DNA of 43,997 nt, taken from contig CANEZL010000038.1 of NCBI GenBank assembly GCA_947444195.1, positions 1-43,997 of the forward strand. Reading direction: 5' to 3'. The notes beneath the pieces are model-generated. The model did not search any database and was not told the DNA's origin. It worked only from the letters and a program-made list of their open reading frames with translations. The DNA comes from Methylobacteriaceae bacterium (lineage in GTDB: Bacteria > Pseudomonadota > Alphaproteobacteria > Rhizobiales > Beijerinckiaceae). Shown in pieces: positions 1-7,706 of the stretch (the first letter of the stretch is position 1; the number at the start of each line of letters is the position of its first letter). The position numbers and the translations under genes are program-made.

Positions 1-209
1 CCGAGCCCGGGGGGGCCGACGAACAGGACGTGGTCCAGCGCCTGTCCGGTCTTGCGGGCGGCCTCGATGAAGACCTGCAGGTTGGCCCGCGCCGCCCGCT
101 GACCGACGAACTCGGACAGCGACAGCGGACGGATGCTCGTCTCCGCATCCTCCGCCGCCACAGGCGCCGGATCGAGAACCGGATTGATCGGGGGTTTCGG
201 CTTCCGCAT
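1..209 (-). CDS. ruvB: RuvB Holliday junction helicase, N-terminal part (cut by window edge)
   Basis: The reverse strand encodes 69 residues from an ATG at 209 that run off the left edge of the window. They contain IRPLSLSEFVGQ, then the ALDHVLFVGPPGLG segment that leads into the Walker A loop. This is the characteristic beginning of RuvB, the hexameric AAA+ motor that works with RuvA and RuvC to drive branch migration of Holliday junctions in recombination repair. The leader of about 25 residues before the conserved core is normal for alphaproteobacterial RuvB. murI lies 164 bp upstream on the same strand. Only the start of the AAA+ domain is visible, so the helicase motifs beyond Walker A cannot be checked. 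Confidence 0.9.
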   Translation of the reverse strand, partial: MRKPKPPINPVLDPAPVAAEDAETSIRPLSLSEFVGQRAARANLQVFIEAARKTGQALDHVLFVGPPGL

Positions 210-373
210 GGATCCCGCGCTCGACCGGCGCTCCTCACGCGCCGCGCCGCCGCAGCGGAGGCCGGTTCGGAGAGGCGCCGCGATCAGGTTGGCCGCATGT
301 CCGGCGCGGGGGGCGCCGGGCCCGGCCTGTGTAGGCGCAAGCGCCGGCCCGGCTCAAGCGCGGCGGGTCCCGC

Positions 374-1246
374 CTATTGCAGGGCGAGGGGCATCGCCTC
401 GACGCCGAGTTCGGCCACGCCGCGGGCGGCGAGGGCGCTGCGCAGGGCCTCGCGGGCCGGGGCGCGGCCGGTGAAGGTGCCGAGGCAGGCGGATTCGGAC
501 ACCGTCCGCGGCGCCGGGCCGATCAACTGCACCACGCGCCGGGCGATGGCGGGCGCCGGGTCGATCCAGGTGACCGGCCAGGGCGCGAGGGCCTCGAAGC
601 GGGCGCGCAGCAGGGGATAATGGGTGCAGGCGAGGCAGACCACGTCGGTGCGGCGCCCGTCCTCGGTGGTGACGAAGCAGCCGGCGATGGCCGCCGACAG
701 CGCCGCGTCCGGCACCGGCTCGCCGGCGAGTTCCGCTTCCGCGTAGCCCGCGAGTTCGGGGGCGCCCACCAGGGTGACGCGGCAGGTCCGGGCGTAGGTC
801 GCGATCAGGTCGCGGGTGTAGGAGCGCGCCACCGTGCCGGGGGTGGCGAGCAGGGTGACGAGGCCCGAGCGCGTGGTCTCGGCCGCCGGCTTGATCGGCG
901 GGACCACGCCGACGAAGGGCGTGCGGAAGCGCTGGCGCAGGGCCGGCAGCACCAGCGTCGAGGCCGTGTTGCAGGCGATGACCACGAGGTCCGGCCGGTG
1001 CAGGTCGATCAGCCGCGCCATCACCGCCAGCACGCGGTCCACCAGGGTCGCCTCGTCGAGGCGGCCGTAGGGGAAGGCGGCGTCGTCCGCCGCGTAGACG
1101 TAGCGGGCGTCCGGCCGCACCCGGCGCACCTCTTCCAGAACCGTGAGGCCGCCGAGCCCCGAATCGAAGACGAGGATGGTGGGCTCGGCAGACGTCGTCG
1201 GCATCCCGACGGACAGGCTCGCCCCGGCCATGAGATCGATCCGCAT
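374..1246 (-). CDS. murI: Glutamate racemase MurI
   Basis: Encodes 290 aa, the usual length for glutamate racemase, which interconverts L- and D-glutamate in the cytoplasm to supply D-Glu for peptidoglycan. The FDSGLGG motif is at residues 27-33. The two catalytic cysteines sit in ACNTAS (C92) and ACTHYP (C207), as expected for the cofactor-independent two-base mechanism. The start at 1246 gives about 20 residues before the conserved core; internal ATGs at residues 6 and 15 are alternative starts. The gene is divergent from egtB across a 220-bp gap and upstream of ruvB. The family assignment is secure. Confidence 0.95.
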   Translation of the reverse strand: MRIDLMAGASLSVGMPTTSAEPTILVFDSGLGGLTVLEEVRRVRPDARYVYAADDAAFPYGRLDEATLVDRVLAVMARLIDLHRPDLVVIACNTASTLVLPALRQRFRTPFVGVVPPIKPAAETTRSGLVTLLATPGTVARSYTRDLIATYARTCRVTLVGAPELAGYAEAELAGEPVPDAALSAAIAGCFVTTEDGRRTDVVCLACTHYPLLRARFEALAPWPVTWIDPAPAIARRVVQLIGPAPRTVSESACLGTFTGRAPAREALRSALAARGVAELGVEAMPLALQ

Positions 1247-1466
1247 AGAGGTCTCGAACGCTGTCTCGAACGCGTGGAGGGAGAAGTCTCCGGCAGGAGG
1301 GTTAAGAGCCTGTCACTGGGGCCGGAAAAAGGCTGCGCATTCCACCGGCCGGCCGGAATGCCGCGCCCGCGTTGCCGGCCCGGTCCCCCACCATATCTTC
1401 CCTGTCCGAACCCTTGCGGCGCACGGAACGTTCTCCGCGCGACGGGCAGGCGAAGGAAGGAATGCC

Positions 1467-2741
1467 ATGGCAGCGACAGCGGCGACCCGCGCGGTTCCGG
1501 CGGGCGAGAGCGGCGCGGCGCCCTTCCCTGCCCCGCACCTGTCCGCGCGGCCCATCGATCCGGCGGCCTGGGCCGCCGCCTACCGGCACGTGCGCGCCGA
1601 GACCGAGCGCCGGGCGGCCCCGCTCTCGCCGGAGGATCAGCAGATCCAGTCCATGGCCGATGCGAGCCCGACCAAGTGGCACCGGGCCCATACGACGTGG
1701 TTCTTCGAGCAGTTCCTGCTGCGCGAGCACCTGCCGGGATACCGGATCCACGACGAGCGCTGGCACTACCTGTTCAATTCCTACTACGTCGCCGCGGGCC
1801 CCCGGCAGCCGCGCATCAGCCGCGGCCTCATCACCCGGCCGAACGCCGAGGAGGTCGCCGCCTACCGCCGGCACGTGGACCGGGCGGTGGAGGCGCTTCT
1901 GGAGGGCGCAGGGCCCGCAGCCCTGGAGGCGGTGCTGCCGATCCTCGAGATCGGGCTCTACCACGAGCAGCAGCACCAGGAACTGCTCCTCACCGACATC
2001 CTGCACGCCTTCGCGCAGAACCCCCTCGGGGCGGTCTACGATCCGGCGTGGCGCTTCCCGAGGCCGACGGCCCGCGGCGGCGCGGTCGATCTGCCCCGCT
2101 CCATCGCCGAGGTGGGCCATGCGGGCCCGGGCTTCTCCTTCGACAACGAGCATCCCCGCCACGAGAGCCTGATCCTGCCCTGCGCCCTCGACCGGGCCCT
2201 CGTCACCAACGGCCAGTGGCAGGCCTTCATGCGCGACGGCGGCTACGCGCGGCCCGACCTCTGGCTGTCCGACGGCTGGATCGCCGCGCAAGGCGAGGGC
2301 TGGGAGGCGCCGGGCTACTGGCGCCGGGAGGAGGACGGGGGCTGGAGCGTGATGACGCTCGGCGGGCGCCGCCCGGCGGAGCCGGATCTCCCCGTCACCC
2401 ATATCAGCTACTACGAGGCCGACGCCTATGCCCGCTGGGCGGGGCGCGACCTGCCCACGGAGGCGGAATGGGAGGTCGCCGCCCGCGACCACGGCCTCGA
2501 CGACGCCTTCGGCCTCGTCTGGCAATGGACCCGCAGCGCCTACACCGCCTATCCCGGCTACCGGCCGCTGCCCGGGGCGCTCGGCGAGTACAACGGCAAG
2601 TTCATGGCCAACCAGTTCGTGCTGCGCGGCTCCTCCGTCGCGACGCCCGAGGGCCACGCCCGGATCCCCTACCGGAACTTCTTCTACCCGCACCAGCGCT
2701 GGCAGTTCACGGGCCTGCGCCTCGCCCAGACGCGCGGCTGA
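1467..2741 (+). CDS. egtB: Ergothioneine biosynthesis protein EgtB (sulfoxide synthase)
   Basis: Encodes 424 aa from the ATG at 1467, preceded by a good Shine-Dalgarno (GAAGGAAGGA at 1452-1461). EgtB is a non-haem iron enzyme that joins hercynine (trimethyl-histidine) to a thiol substrate using O2. The N-terminal DinB-like helical domain supplies the iron ligands: H72 in KWHRAH, and HEQQHQE at 166-172, which fits HxxxHxE. The C-terminal half is an FGE-sulfatase-type domain ending in YRNFFYPHQRWQFTGLRLA. The frame stays open upstream, but the conserved domain and ribosome-binding site favour 1467. egtD follows after 57 bp in an apparent operon. No egtA, egtC or egtE is nearby, so whether the sulfur donor is gamma-glutamylcysteine or cysteine cannot be read from context. 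Confidence 0.93.
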   Translation: MAATAATRAVPAGESGAAPFPAPHLSARPIDPAAWAAAYRHVRAETERRAAPLSPEDQQIQSMADASPTKWHRAHTTWFFEQFLLREHLPGYRIHDERWHYLFNSYYVAAGPRQPRISRGLITRPNAEEVAAYRRHVDRAVEALLEGAGPAALEAVLPILEIGLYHEQQHQELLLTDILHAFAQNPLGAVYDPAWRFPRPTARGGAVDLPRSIAEVGHAGPGFSFDNEHPRHESLILPCALDRALVTNGQWQAFMRDGGYARPDLWLSDGWIAAQGEGWEAPGYWRREEDGGWSVMTLGGRRPAEPDLPVTHISYYEADAYARWAGRDLPTEAEWEVAARDHGLDDAFGLVWQWTRSAYTAYPGYRPLPGALGEYNGKFMANQFVLRGSSVATPEGHARIPYRNFFYPHQRWQFTGLRLAQTRG

Positions 2742-2798
2742 GGCCGCCCCGGTTCACGAACCACGTATCTTCGTCCCCGCGTACCCCAGGAGCCGCCC

Positions 2799-3776
2799 GT
2801 GACCGTCAAGCCCGTGTTCAACGCCGCCACGCCGGTGACGCAGGCCCCCGCCCCGGACGCCTTCCTGGACGACGTGGTCCAGGGCTTCTCGCGGGCGCAG
2901 AAGACCCTGCCCGCCAAGTACTTCTACGACGCGGCCGGCTCCGACCTGTTCGAGGCCATCACCCGCCTGCCGGAATACTACCCGACCCGCACGGAGATGC
3001 GCATCCTCGACGCCCGCGGGGCCGAGATCGCCGCCGCCCTCCCCCGCGGGGGCGCGCTGGTGGAATTCGGCAGCGGCTCGACCGCCAAGGTGCGCCGCCT
3101 GCTGCCGCACCTGCCCGATCTCGCGGCCTACGTGCCCGTCGACGTCTCCGGCGAGTTCCTGCAGGCCCAGGCCGCCGGCCTGCGGCGGGATTTCCCGGCG
3201 CTCCGGGTCGAGCCGGTGGCGGCCGACTTCACGCAGCCCTTCTCCCTGCCCGCCGGGCTCGGCGACGCCCCCCGCGCCGGCTTCTTCCCCGGCTCCACCA
3301 TCGGCAATTTCGAGCCCGAGGAGGCATCCCGGCTCCTCCGGCAGTTCGGCGCGATCCTCGGCGAGGACGCCGTGCTCGTGGTGGGGGTCGATCTCGTCAA
3401 GGCGCACGCGGTGCTGGAGGCGGCCTACGACGACGCGGCCGGGGTGACGGGCGCCTTCAACCGCAACGTGCTCACCCGGATCAACCGGGAACTCGCCGGC
3501 GGCTTCGATCCGGACGCCTTCGCGCACCGGGCCGTGTTCAACAGCCAGGCCTCGCGCATCGAGATGCATCTGGTCAGCCGGGTGGCGCAGACGGTCCCCG
3601 TGGCCGGCCGGCGCTTCGACTTCGCGGCCGGCGAGTCGATCCACACCGAGAACAGCTACAAGTACACGGTCGAGGGCTTCCGGGCGCTCGCGGCCGAGGC
3701 GGGCTGGACGGGAACGGCGGTCTGGACCGATCCGGAGGCCCTGTTCTCGGTCCACGCCCTGAAGCGCGTCGGCTGA
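2799..3776 (+). CDS. egtD: L-histidine N(alpha)-methyltransferase EgtD
   Basis: Encodes 325 aa from a GTG at 2799 with CCAGGAG just upstream. EgtD transfers three methyl groups from SAM to the alpha-amine of histidine, making hercynine, the substrate of EgtB. Family landmarks are KYFYDAAGSDLFEAIT (residues 40-55), the SAM-binding loop LVEFGSGSTAKV (87-98) and FFPGSTIGNFEPEEA further on. Its length matches the family. It is 57 bp downstream of egtB and surely co-transcribed with it. It ends 16 bp from the convergent small membrane gene. Confidence 0.95.
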   Translation: MTVKPVFNAATPVTQAPAPDAFLDDVVQGFSRAQKTLPAKYFYDAAGSDLFEAITRLPEYYPTRTEMRILDARGAEIAAALPRGGALVEFGSGSTAKVRRLLPHLPDLAAYVPVDVSGEFLQAQAAGLRRDFPALRVEPVAADFTQPFSLPAGLGDAPRAGFFPGSTIGNFEPEEASRLLRQFGAILGEDAVLVVGVDLVKAHAVLEAAYDDAAGVTGAFNRNVLTRINRELAGGFDPDAFAHRAVFNSQASRIEMHLVSRVAQTVPVAGRRFDFAAGESIHTENSYKYTVEGFRALAAEAGWTGTAVWTDPEALFSVHALKRVG

Positions 3777-3792
3777 CGGCGGACCGCGCGGG

Positions 3793-4059
3793 TCAGCCCG
3801 CGCGCTTCTCCATCATCGCCTTCACCTGCATGAGCTGGTCCCAGACCTGGCCGGGCGAGGTGCCGAGCGCGGTGAAGCCCGCGGTGACGGCCCAGTAGAG
3901 GCCGAAGCAGATCGTCGGCACCAGCACCCAGGCCAGCACCTCCTCCCCGCGCTTGCGGCGCTGGCGGCGGCGGCGGCGCTGCTCGCGGGCGGTCAGCTTG
4001 GTCGGCTGCGGATTGTAGCTGGTGGGCTGGAGGGGGCCCTCCTGCAGATCGTCGGTCAT
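3793..4059 (-). CDS. Small single-pass membrane protein, unknown function
   Basis: Encodes 88 aa from the ATG at 4059, preceded by a purine-rich GGGGGGAGGGG ribosome-binding site. A TTG one codon upstream is the alternative start. The N-terminal half is hydrophilic, with a strongly basic stretch (REQRRRRRQRRKRGEE) at about residues 25-40. A hydrophobic segment (VLAWVLVPTICFGLYWAV) follows at about 41-59, then a short amphipathic tail. By the positive-inside rule the basic N-terminus should be cytoplasmic. I do not recognise the family. It converges on egtD and lies downstream of clpA on the same strand, separated by a palindromic repeat. Confidence 0.65.
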   Translation of the reverse strand: MTDDLQEGPLQPTSYNPQPTKLTAREQRRRRRQRRKRGEEVLAWVLVPTICFGLYWAVTAGFTALGTSPGQVWDQLMQVKAMMEKRAG

Positions 4060-4096
4060 CAAGCCCCTCCCCCCTCGCGGCGGCGTCCCGCTTCAG

Positions 4097-4141
4097 CATC
4101 GTCCCGAAAGCCGGCGTCCGGCTCTCGCAAGGAGGACGATG
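4097..4141. repeat. REP-like palindrome, CATCGTCC type
   Basis: CATCGTCC (4097-4104) pairs with GGACGATG (4134-4141). A second, inner stem GAAAGCCGG / CCGGCTCTC lies between them. It sits 63 nt past the clpA stop and before the small membrane gene. Related arms and the CCGAAA(A)GCCGG core occur again near 10033-10070, so this is one copy of a dispersed intergenic family. It may act as a transcript 3' end or mRNA stabiliser; that role is inferred. Confidence 0.7.
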
Positions 4142-4204
4142 TCTCGGGACGCCGCCGCGCTCATAGCCTCACGGGCGCGATCACGAAAGCCTGAGCGGCC
4201 GTGT

Positions 4205-6727
4205 TCAGGCCCGCACCAGCGGGACCTTCGGCACGGTGCGCACGCTCTTGCCGCCGGAGCCGCCGCCCTTGTCGTCCTTCGGCGGCTTCTTGCGGCTGGC
4301 CGCCCGCGGCTTGGCGCGCTTCTTCTTGGCGGCGTTGGTGACGTCCTTCTCCGGGCGCGGCGTGACGGGGCCGGCCGGGAACTCGAAGGCGAGGGCGTCC
4401 TTGGCGCCGGCCTTGGCCTCAGCGGCGCCGGCCTTGGCCTCGGCGGCGCCGGCTTTGGCCTCGGCATCCTCGGGCTTGCGCACCACGACCCGGACCGCAC
4501 CGCCGTCCTTGAGGCGCCCGAACAGCACCTCGTCGGCCAGCGGCGTCTTGATGGTCGACTGGATCAGGCGGGCCATGGGCCGGGCGCCCATGGTGTCGTC
4601 GTAGCCGTGCTCCACCAGCCAGTCGCGGGCCTCGTCCGAGAGCTCGATGGTGACGTTGCGGTCGGCGAGCTGCGCCTCGAGCTGGAGGACGAACTTGTCC
4701 ACCACCTTGGCCACCACCTCCTTCGGCAGCTGGCCGAACGAGATGATCGCGTCGAGCCGGTTGCGGAATTCCGGCGCGAACAGGCGGTTGATCGCCTCCA
4801 CGTCGTCGCCCGTCCGCTTGCTCTGCGTGAAGCCGTAGGCCGACTTCGCGAGGTCCGAGGCGCCCGCGTTCGAGGTCATGATGATGATCACGTTGCGGAA
4901 GTCGACCTGCTTGCCGTTGTGGTCGGTCAGCTTGCCGTGGTCCATCACCTGCAGGAGGATGTTGAACAGGTCCGGATGGGCCTTCTCGATCTCGTCGAGC
5001 AGCAGCACGCAGTGCGGGTGCTGGTCGATCCCGTCGGTGAGCAGGCCCCCCTGGTCGAAGCCGACATAGCCGGGGGGCGCACCGATCAGGCGCGAGACCG
5101 TGTGCCGCTCCATGTACTCCGACATGTCGAAGCGCAGCATCTCGACGCCGAGCGACGAGGCGAGCTGCTTGGCGGCCTCGGTCTTGCCGACGCCGGTGGG
5201 GCCCGCGAACAGGTAGGAGCCGATCGGCTTGTCGGGATCGCGCAGCCCCGCGCGGGCGAGCTTGATCGCCGAGGTCAGCGCCTCGATGGCGTTTGACTGG
5301 CCGTAGACCACCCGCTTCAGGTTCTCGGTGAGGTTCTGGAGGACGACCGCGTCGTCCTTCGAGACGGTCTTCGGGGGGATGCGGGCCATCGTGGCGATGG
5401 TCGCCTCGATCTCCTTCACGCCGATCGTGCGCTTGCGGCGCGCCTCGGGGAGCAGCATCTGCGAGGCGCCGGTCTCGTCGATCACGTCGATCGCCTTGTC
5501 GGGCAGCTTGCGGTCGTTGATGTAGCGGGCCGAGAGCTCGACGGCCGCCTTCACCGCGTCGGTGGTGAACTTGAGCTTGTGGAACTCCTCGAAGTAGGGC
5601 CGCAGGCCCTTCACGATCTCGATCGTGTCGGGGATCGAGGGCTCGTTGACGTCGATCTTTTGGAAGCGCCGCACGAGCGCCCGGTCCTTCTCGAAGTACT
5701 GGCGGTACTCCTTGTAGGTGGTCGAGCCGATGCAGCGCAGGGTGCCGGAGGCGAGGGCGGGCTTGAGGAGGTTCGAGGCGTCCATCGCCCCGCCCGAGGT
5801 CGCACCGGCGCCGATCACCGTGTGGATCTCGTCGATGAACATGATCGCGTTCGGGTGCGCCTCGATCTCCTTCATCACCTGCTTGAGGCGCTCCTCGAAG
5901 TCGCCGCGGTAGCGGGTGCCGGCGAGCAGCGTGCCCATGTCGAGGGAGAAGACGGTCGCCTCGGCCAGCACCTCCGGAACCTCGCGCTGGATGATCTTGC
6001 GCGCGAGCCCTTCGGCGATCGCGGTCTTGCCGACGCCGGGGTCGCCCACCAGCAGCGGATTGTTCTTCTGGCGGCGGCAGAGCACCTGGATCGTGCGCTC
6101 GACCTCGGCGTGGCGGCCGATCAGGGGGTCGATCTTGCCGTCGCGGGCCTTCTTGTTGAGGTTGACGCAGTAGGCGTCCAGCGCGTCGCCCTTCTTCTTG
6201 GGGCCGCGCGCCTCGCCCTCGTCGCTCGGCCGCTCGGAGGCGCCCTCCTCGTCGGCGCCGCGCACGGGCTTCGCCTCGGAGGCGCCAGGGCGCTTGGCGA
6301 TGCCGTGGCTGATGTAGTTGACCGCGTCGTAGCGGGTCATGTCCTGCTCCTGCAGGAAGTAGGCGGCGTGGCTCTCGCGCTCGGCGAAGATCGCCACCAG
6401 CACGTTGGCCCCCGTCACCTCCTCGCGGCCGGAGGACTGCACGTGGATCACCGCCCGCTGGATCACCCGCTGGAAGCCGGCCGTGGGCTTGGCGTCCTGG
6501 CGTCCGTCACCGGTGAGGTTGGACAGCTCGGTGTCGACGTACTCGATGAGGCTGCGCTTCAGCGTGTCGATCTCGACGTTGCAGGCCCGCATGACGGCGG
6601 CGGCGTCCTGGTCGTCGACGAGGGCGAGCAGCAGGTGCTCCAGCGTCGCATATTCGTGACGGCGCTCCCCGGCGAGCGCCAGGGCGCGGTGGAGGGCTTG
6701 TTCTAGGCTGCGTGAGAAGCTGGGCAA
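4205..6727 (-). CDS. clpA: ATP-dependent Clp protease ATP-binding subunit ClpA
   Basis: Encodes 840 aa. ClpA is the AAA+ unfoldase that feeds substrates, including N-degron proteins delivered by ClpS, to the ClpP peptidase. A Clp-N repeat domain (about 1-140) is followed by two AAA+ modules, with Walker A GDPGVGKT at 228-235 and GPTGVGKT at 509-516. Walker B FIDE is at 297-300. The ClpP-docking loop appears as AYGFTQ rather than the IGL/IGF of E. coli. The start is TTG at 6727: the MPSFSRSLEQALHRALALA N-terminus matches the family and AGAGG lies 6 nt upstream. It is about 80 residues longer than E. coli ClpA because of a C-terminal tail holding three AEAKAGA repeats and a lysine-rich end. clpS is 21 bp upstream. 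Confidence 0.96.
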   Translation of the reverse strand: MPSFSRSLEQALHRALALAGERRHEYATLEHLLLALVDDQDAAAVMRACNVEIDTLKRSLIEYVDTELSNLTGDGRQDAKPTAGFQRVIQRAVIHVQSSGREEVTGANVLVAIFAERESHAAYFLQEQDMTRYDAVNYISHGIAKRPGASEAKPVRGADEEGASERPSDEGEARGPKKKGDALDAYCVNLNKKARDGKIDPLIGRHAEVERTIQVLCRRQKNNPLLVGDPGVGKTAIAEGLARKIIQREVPEVLAEATVFSLDMGTLLAGTRYRGDFEERLKQVMKEIEAHPNAIMFIDEIHTVIGAGATSGGAMDASNLLKPALASGTLRCIGSTTYKEYRQYFEKDRALVRRFQKIDVNEPSIPDTIEIVKGLRPYFEEFHKLKFTTDAVKAAVELSARYINDRKLPDKAIDVIDETGASQMLLPEARRKRTIGVKEIEATIATMARIPPKTVSKDDAVVLQNLTENLKRVVYGQSNAIEALTSAIKLARAGLRDPDKPIGSYLFAGPTGVGKTEAAKQLASSLGVEMLRFDMSEYMERHTVSRLIGAPPGYVGFDQGGLLTDGIDQHPHCVLLLDEIEKAHPDLFNILLQVMDHGKLTDHNGKQVDFRNVIIIMTSNAGASDLAKSAYGFTQSKRTGDDVEAINRLFAPEFRNRLDAIISFGQLPKEVVAKVVDKFVLQLEAQLADRNVTIELSDEARDWLVEHGYDDTMGARPMARLIQSTIKTPLADEVLFGRLKDGGAVRVVVRKPEDAEAKAGAAEAKAGAAEAKAGAKDALAFEFPAGPVTPRPEKDVTNAAKKKRAKPRAASRKKPPKDDKGGGSGGKSVRTVPKVPLVRA
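4403..4465 (-). repeat. Three 21-bp tandem repeats inside clpA
   Basis: Three near-identical 21-bp units encode AEAKAGA three times (ClpA residues 755-775), at the junction between the second AAA+ module and the basic tail. The units differ at single third-codon positions. Length variation here would stay in frame. Confidence 0.85.
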
Positions 6728-6748
6728 AGCTGGCCTCTGTGTGGGTGC

Positions 6749-7186
6749 CTATTTCTTTTCCATAACGCACTGGAGAGGATGTTGGTGTTTGCGCGCAAAG
6801 TCCATGACCTGCGTCACCTTGGTCTCCGCCACCTCGTAGGTGAAGACCCCGCACTCCCCCACGCCGTTGTGATGGACGTGCATCATGATCTGGTAGGCGT
6901 CCTCGTGGCTCTTGTTGAAGAACCGCTCCACCACCAGCACCACGAACTCCATGGGCGTGTAGTCGTCGTTGAGCAGCAGCACCCGGTAGAGGCTCGGCCG
7001 CTTGGTGCGGGTGCGCGTCCGGGTGATGATCGCGGTGTTGGCGCGGTCGTCCCCCCCCGGCCCGCCGGGCCCCTCCGGTCCCGCCGCGCGCGGCGCGATG
7101 CGCTCCACCGTGCGGGGAGCGGGCATGCGGGTGCGCGCCGTACCGGCCTGTTCGCGTGCGGTGCCCAGCGTCGGGACCTCTGTCAT
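6749..7186 (-). CDS. clpS: ClpS adaptor for ClpA (N-end rule)
   Basis: Encodes 145 aa. ClpS binds N-terminal bulky hydrophobic residues of substrates and delivers them to ClpA. The conserved core begins around residue 62 with RPSLYRVLLLNDDYTPMEFV, then VVERFF, the HHNGVGECGVFTYEVAETK region and the terminal HPLQCVMEKK. NDDYTPMEFV and VHHNG form the N-degron pocket. The first 55 residues are a Pro/Gly/Arg-rich, probably disordered extension that is longer than in E. coli ClpS; an internal ATG at residue 21 could be the real start. It lies 21 bp upstream of clpA on the same strand, the classical arrangement. Confidence 0.93.
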   Translation of the reverse strand: MTEVPTLGTAREQAGTARTRMPAPRTVERIAPRAAGPEGPGGPGGDDRANTAIITRTRTRTKRPSLYRVLLLNDDYTPMEFVVLVVERFFNKSHEDAYQIMMHVHHNGVGECGVFTYEVAETKVTQVMDFARKHQHPLQCVMEKK

Positions 7187-7706
7187 CTCTCTCGAACCGA
7201 ACCCTGAAGCGCGGACTGGAAGCGTCGGCCTCGACCATGGCCGTTCCGGGGCAGCCGTGCACCCCGGCGGACGCCGTCCCGCAATCTACAGATCGATAGG
7301 CGACTTCGCCAGTCGCCTGCGCGAAACTGTCCGGATCGGGGACAGGCCGGGGGCACCCCGCAAGGGACGCGGCCGGCGCCCGGCCCGGCCACGGCGCGGC
7401 CACGAAGTCCCGGTATCGAGGCGCCGGAACCAAGTCCCGGCAAGCGATCCGGGGGAGCCGCCCGCGCCGCCCGGCCGGCGCGCGGGCACGGGGAGCAGGT
7501 CATGCTCCGTGTTGTGCGGTGCATCGACCGGGTTGGAGACCGCGCGCGGGGGCCTCTGCACCGCTCAAATCGTCCGATCCTATTAACCGCCGCGTAACCG
7601 AGGCTTCCTAATCTTCGATCGATGCAGCGGCGCCACGCGAGATCGTGGCGGGCCGCGCGGATGGTGCGATGCAAACCGGCAGGAGCCGGTCGAGGGGCGA
7701 TCCAGC
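7187..7706. other. Intergenic region between clpS and the carboxypeptidase
   Basis: 520 bp between divergent genes, so it should carry both promoters. I see no convincing protein gene: open frames here have no ribosome-binding site or recognisable family. A small hairpin GGAGCA-GGTCA-TGCTCC lies at 7492-7508. A less GC-rich stretch around 7565-7625 (CCTATTAACC, TTCCTAATCTTCGATC) is the likeliest promoter zone for the plus-strand gene, but no clear -35/-10 pair can be assigned. Confidence 0.4.

Noticed and set aside
377..3898. A 1173-codon open frame on the plus strand overlapping murI, egtB and egtD
   Set aside because: It is a shadow frame of high-GC DNA: low-complexity Arg/Gly/Ala composition, antisense to murI and out of frame with egtB and egtD, no ribosome-binding site or family.
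7183..7674. A 163-codon minus-strand frame in the clpS/carboxypeptidase gap
   Set aside because: Arg/Pro/Ser-rich composition without domains, a poor start and no ribosome-binding site; it overlaps the likely promoters.
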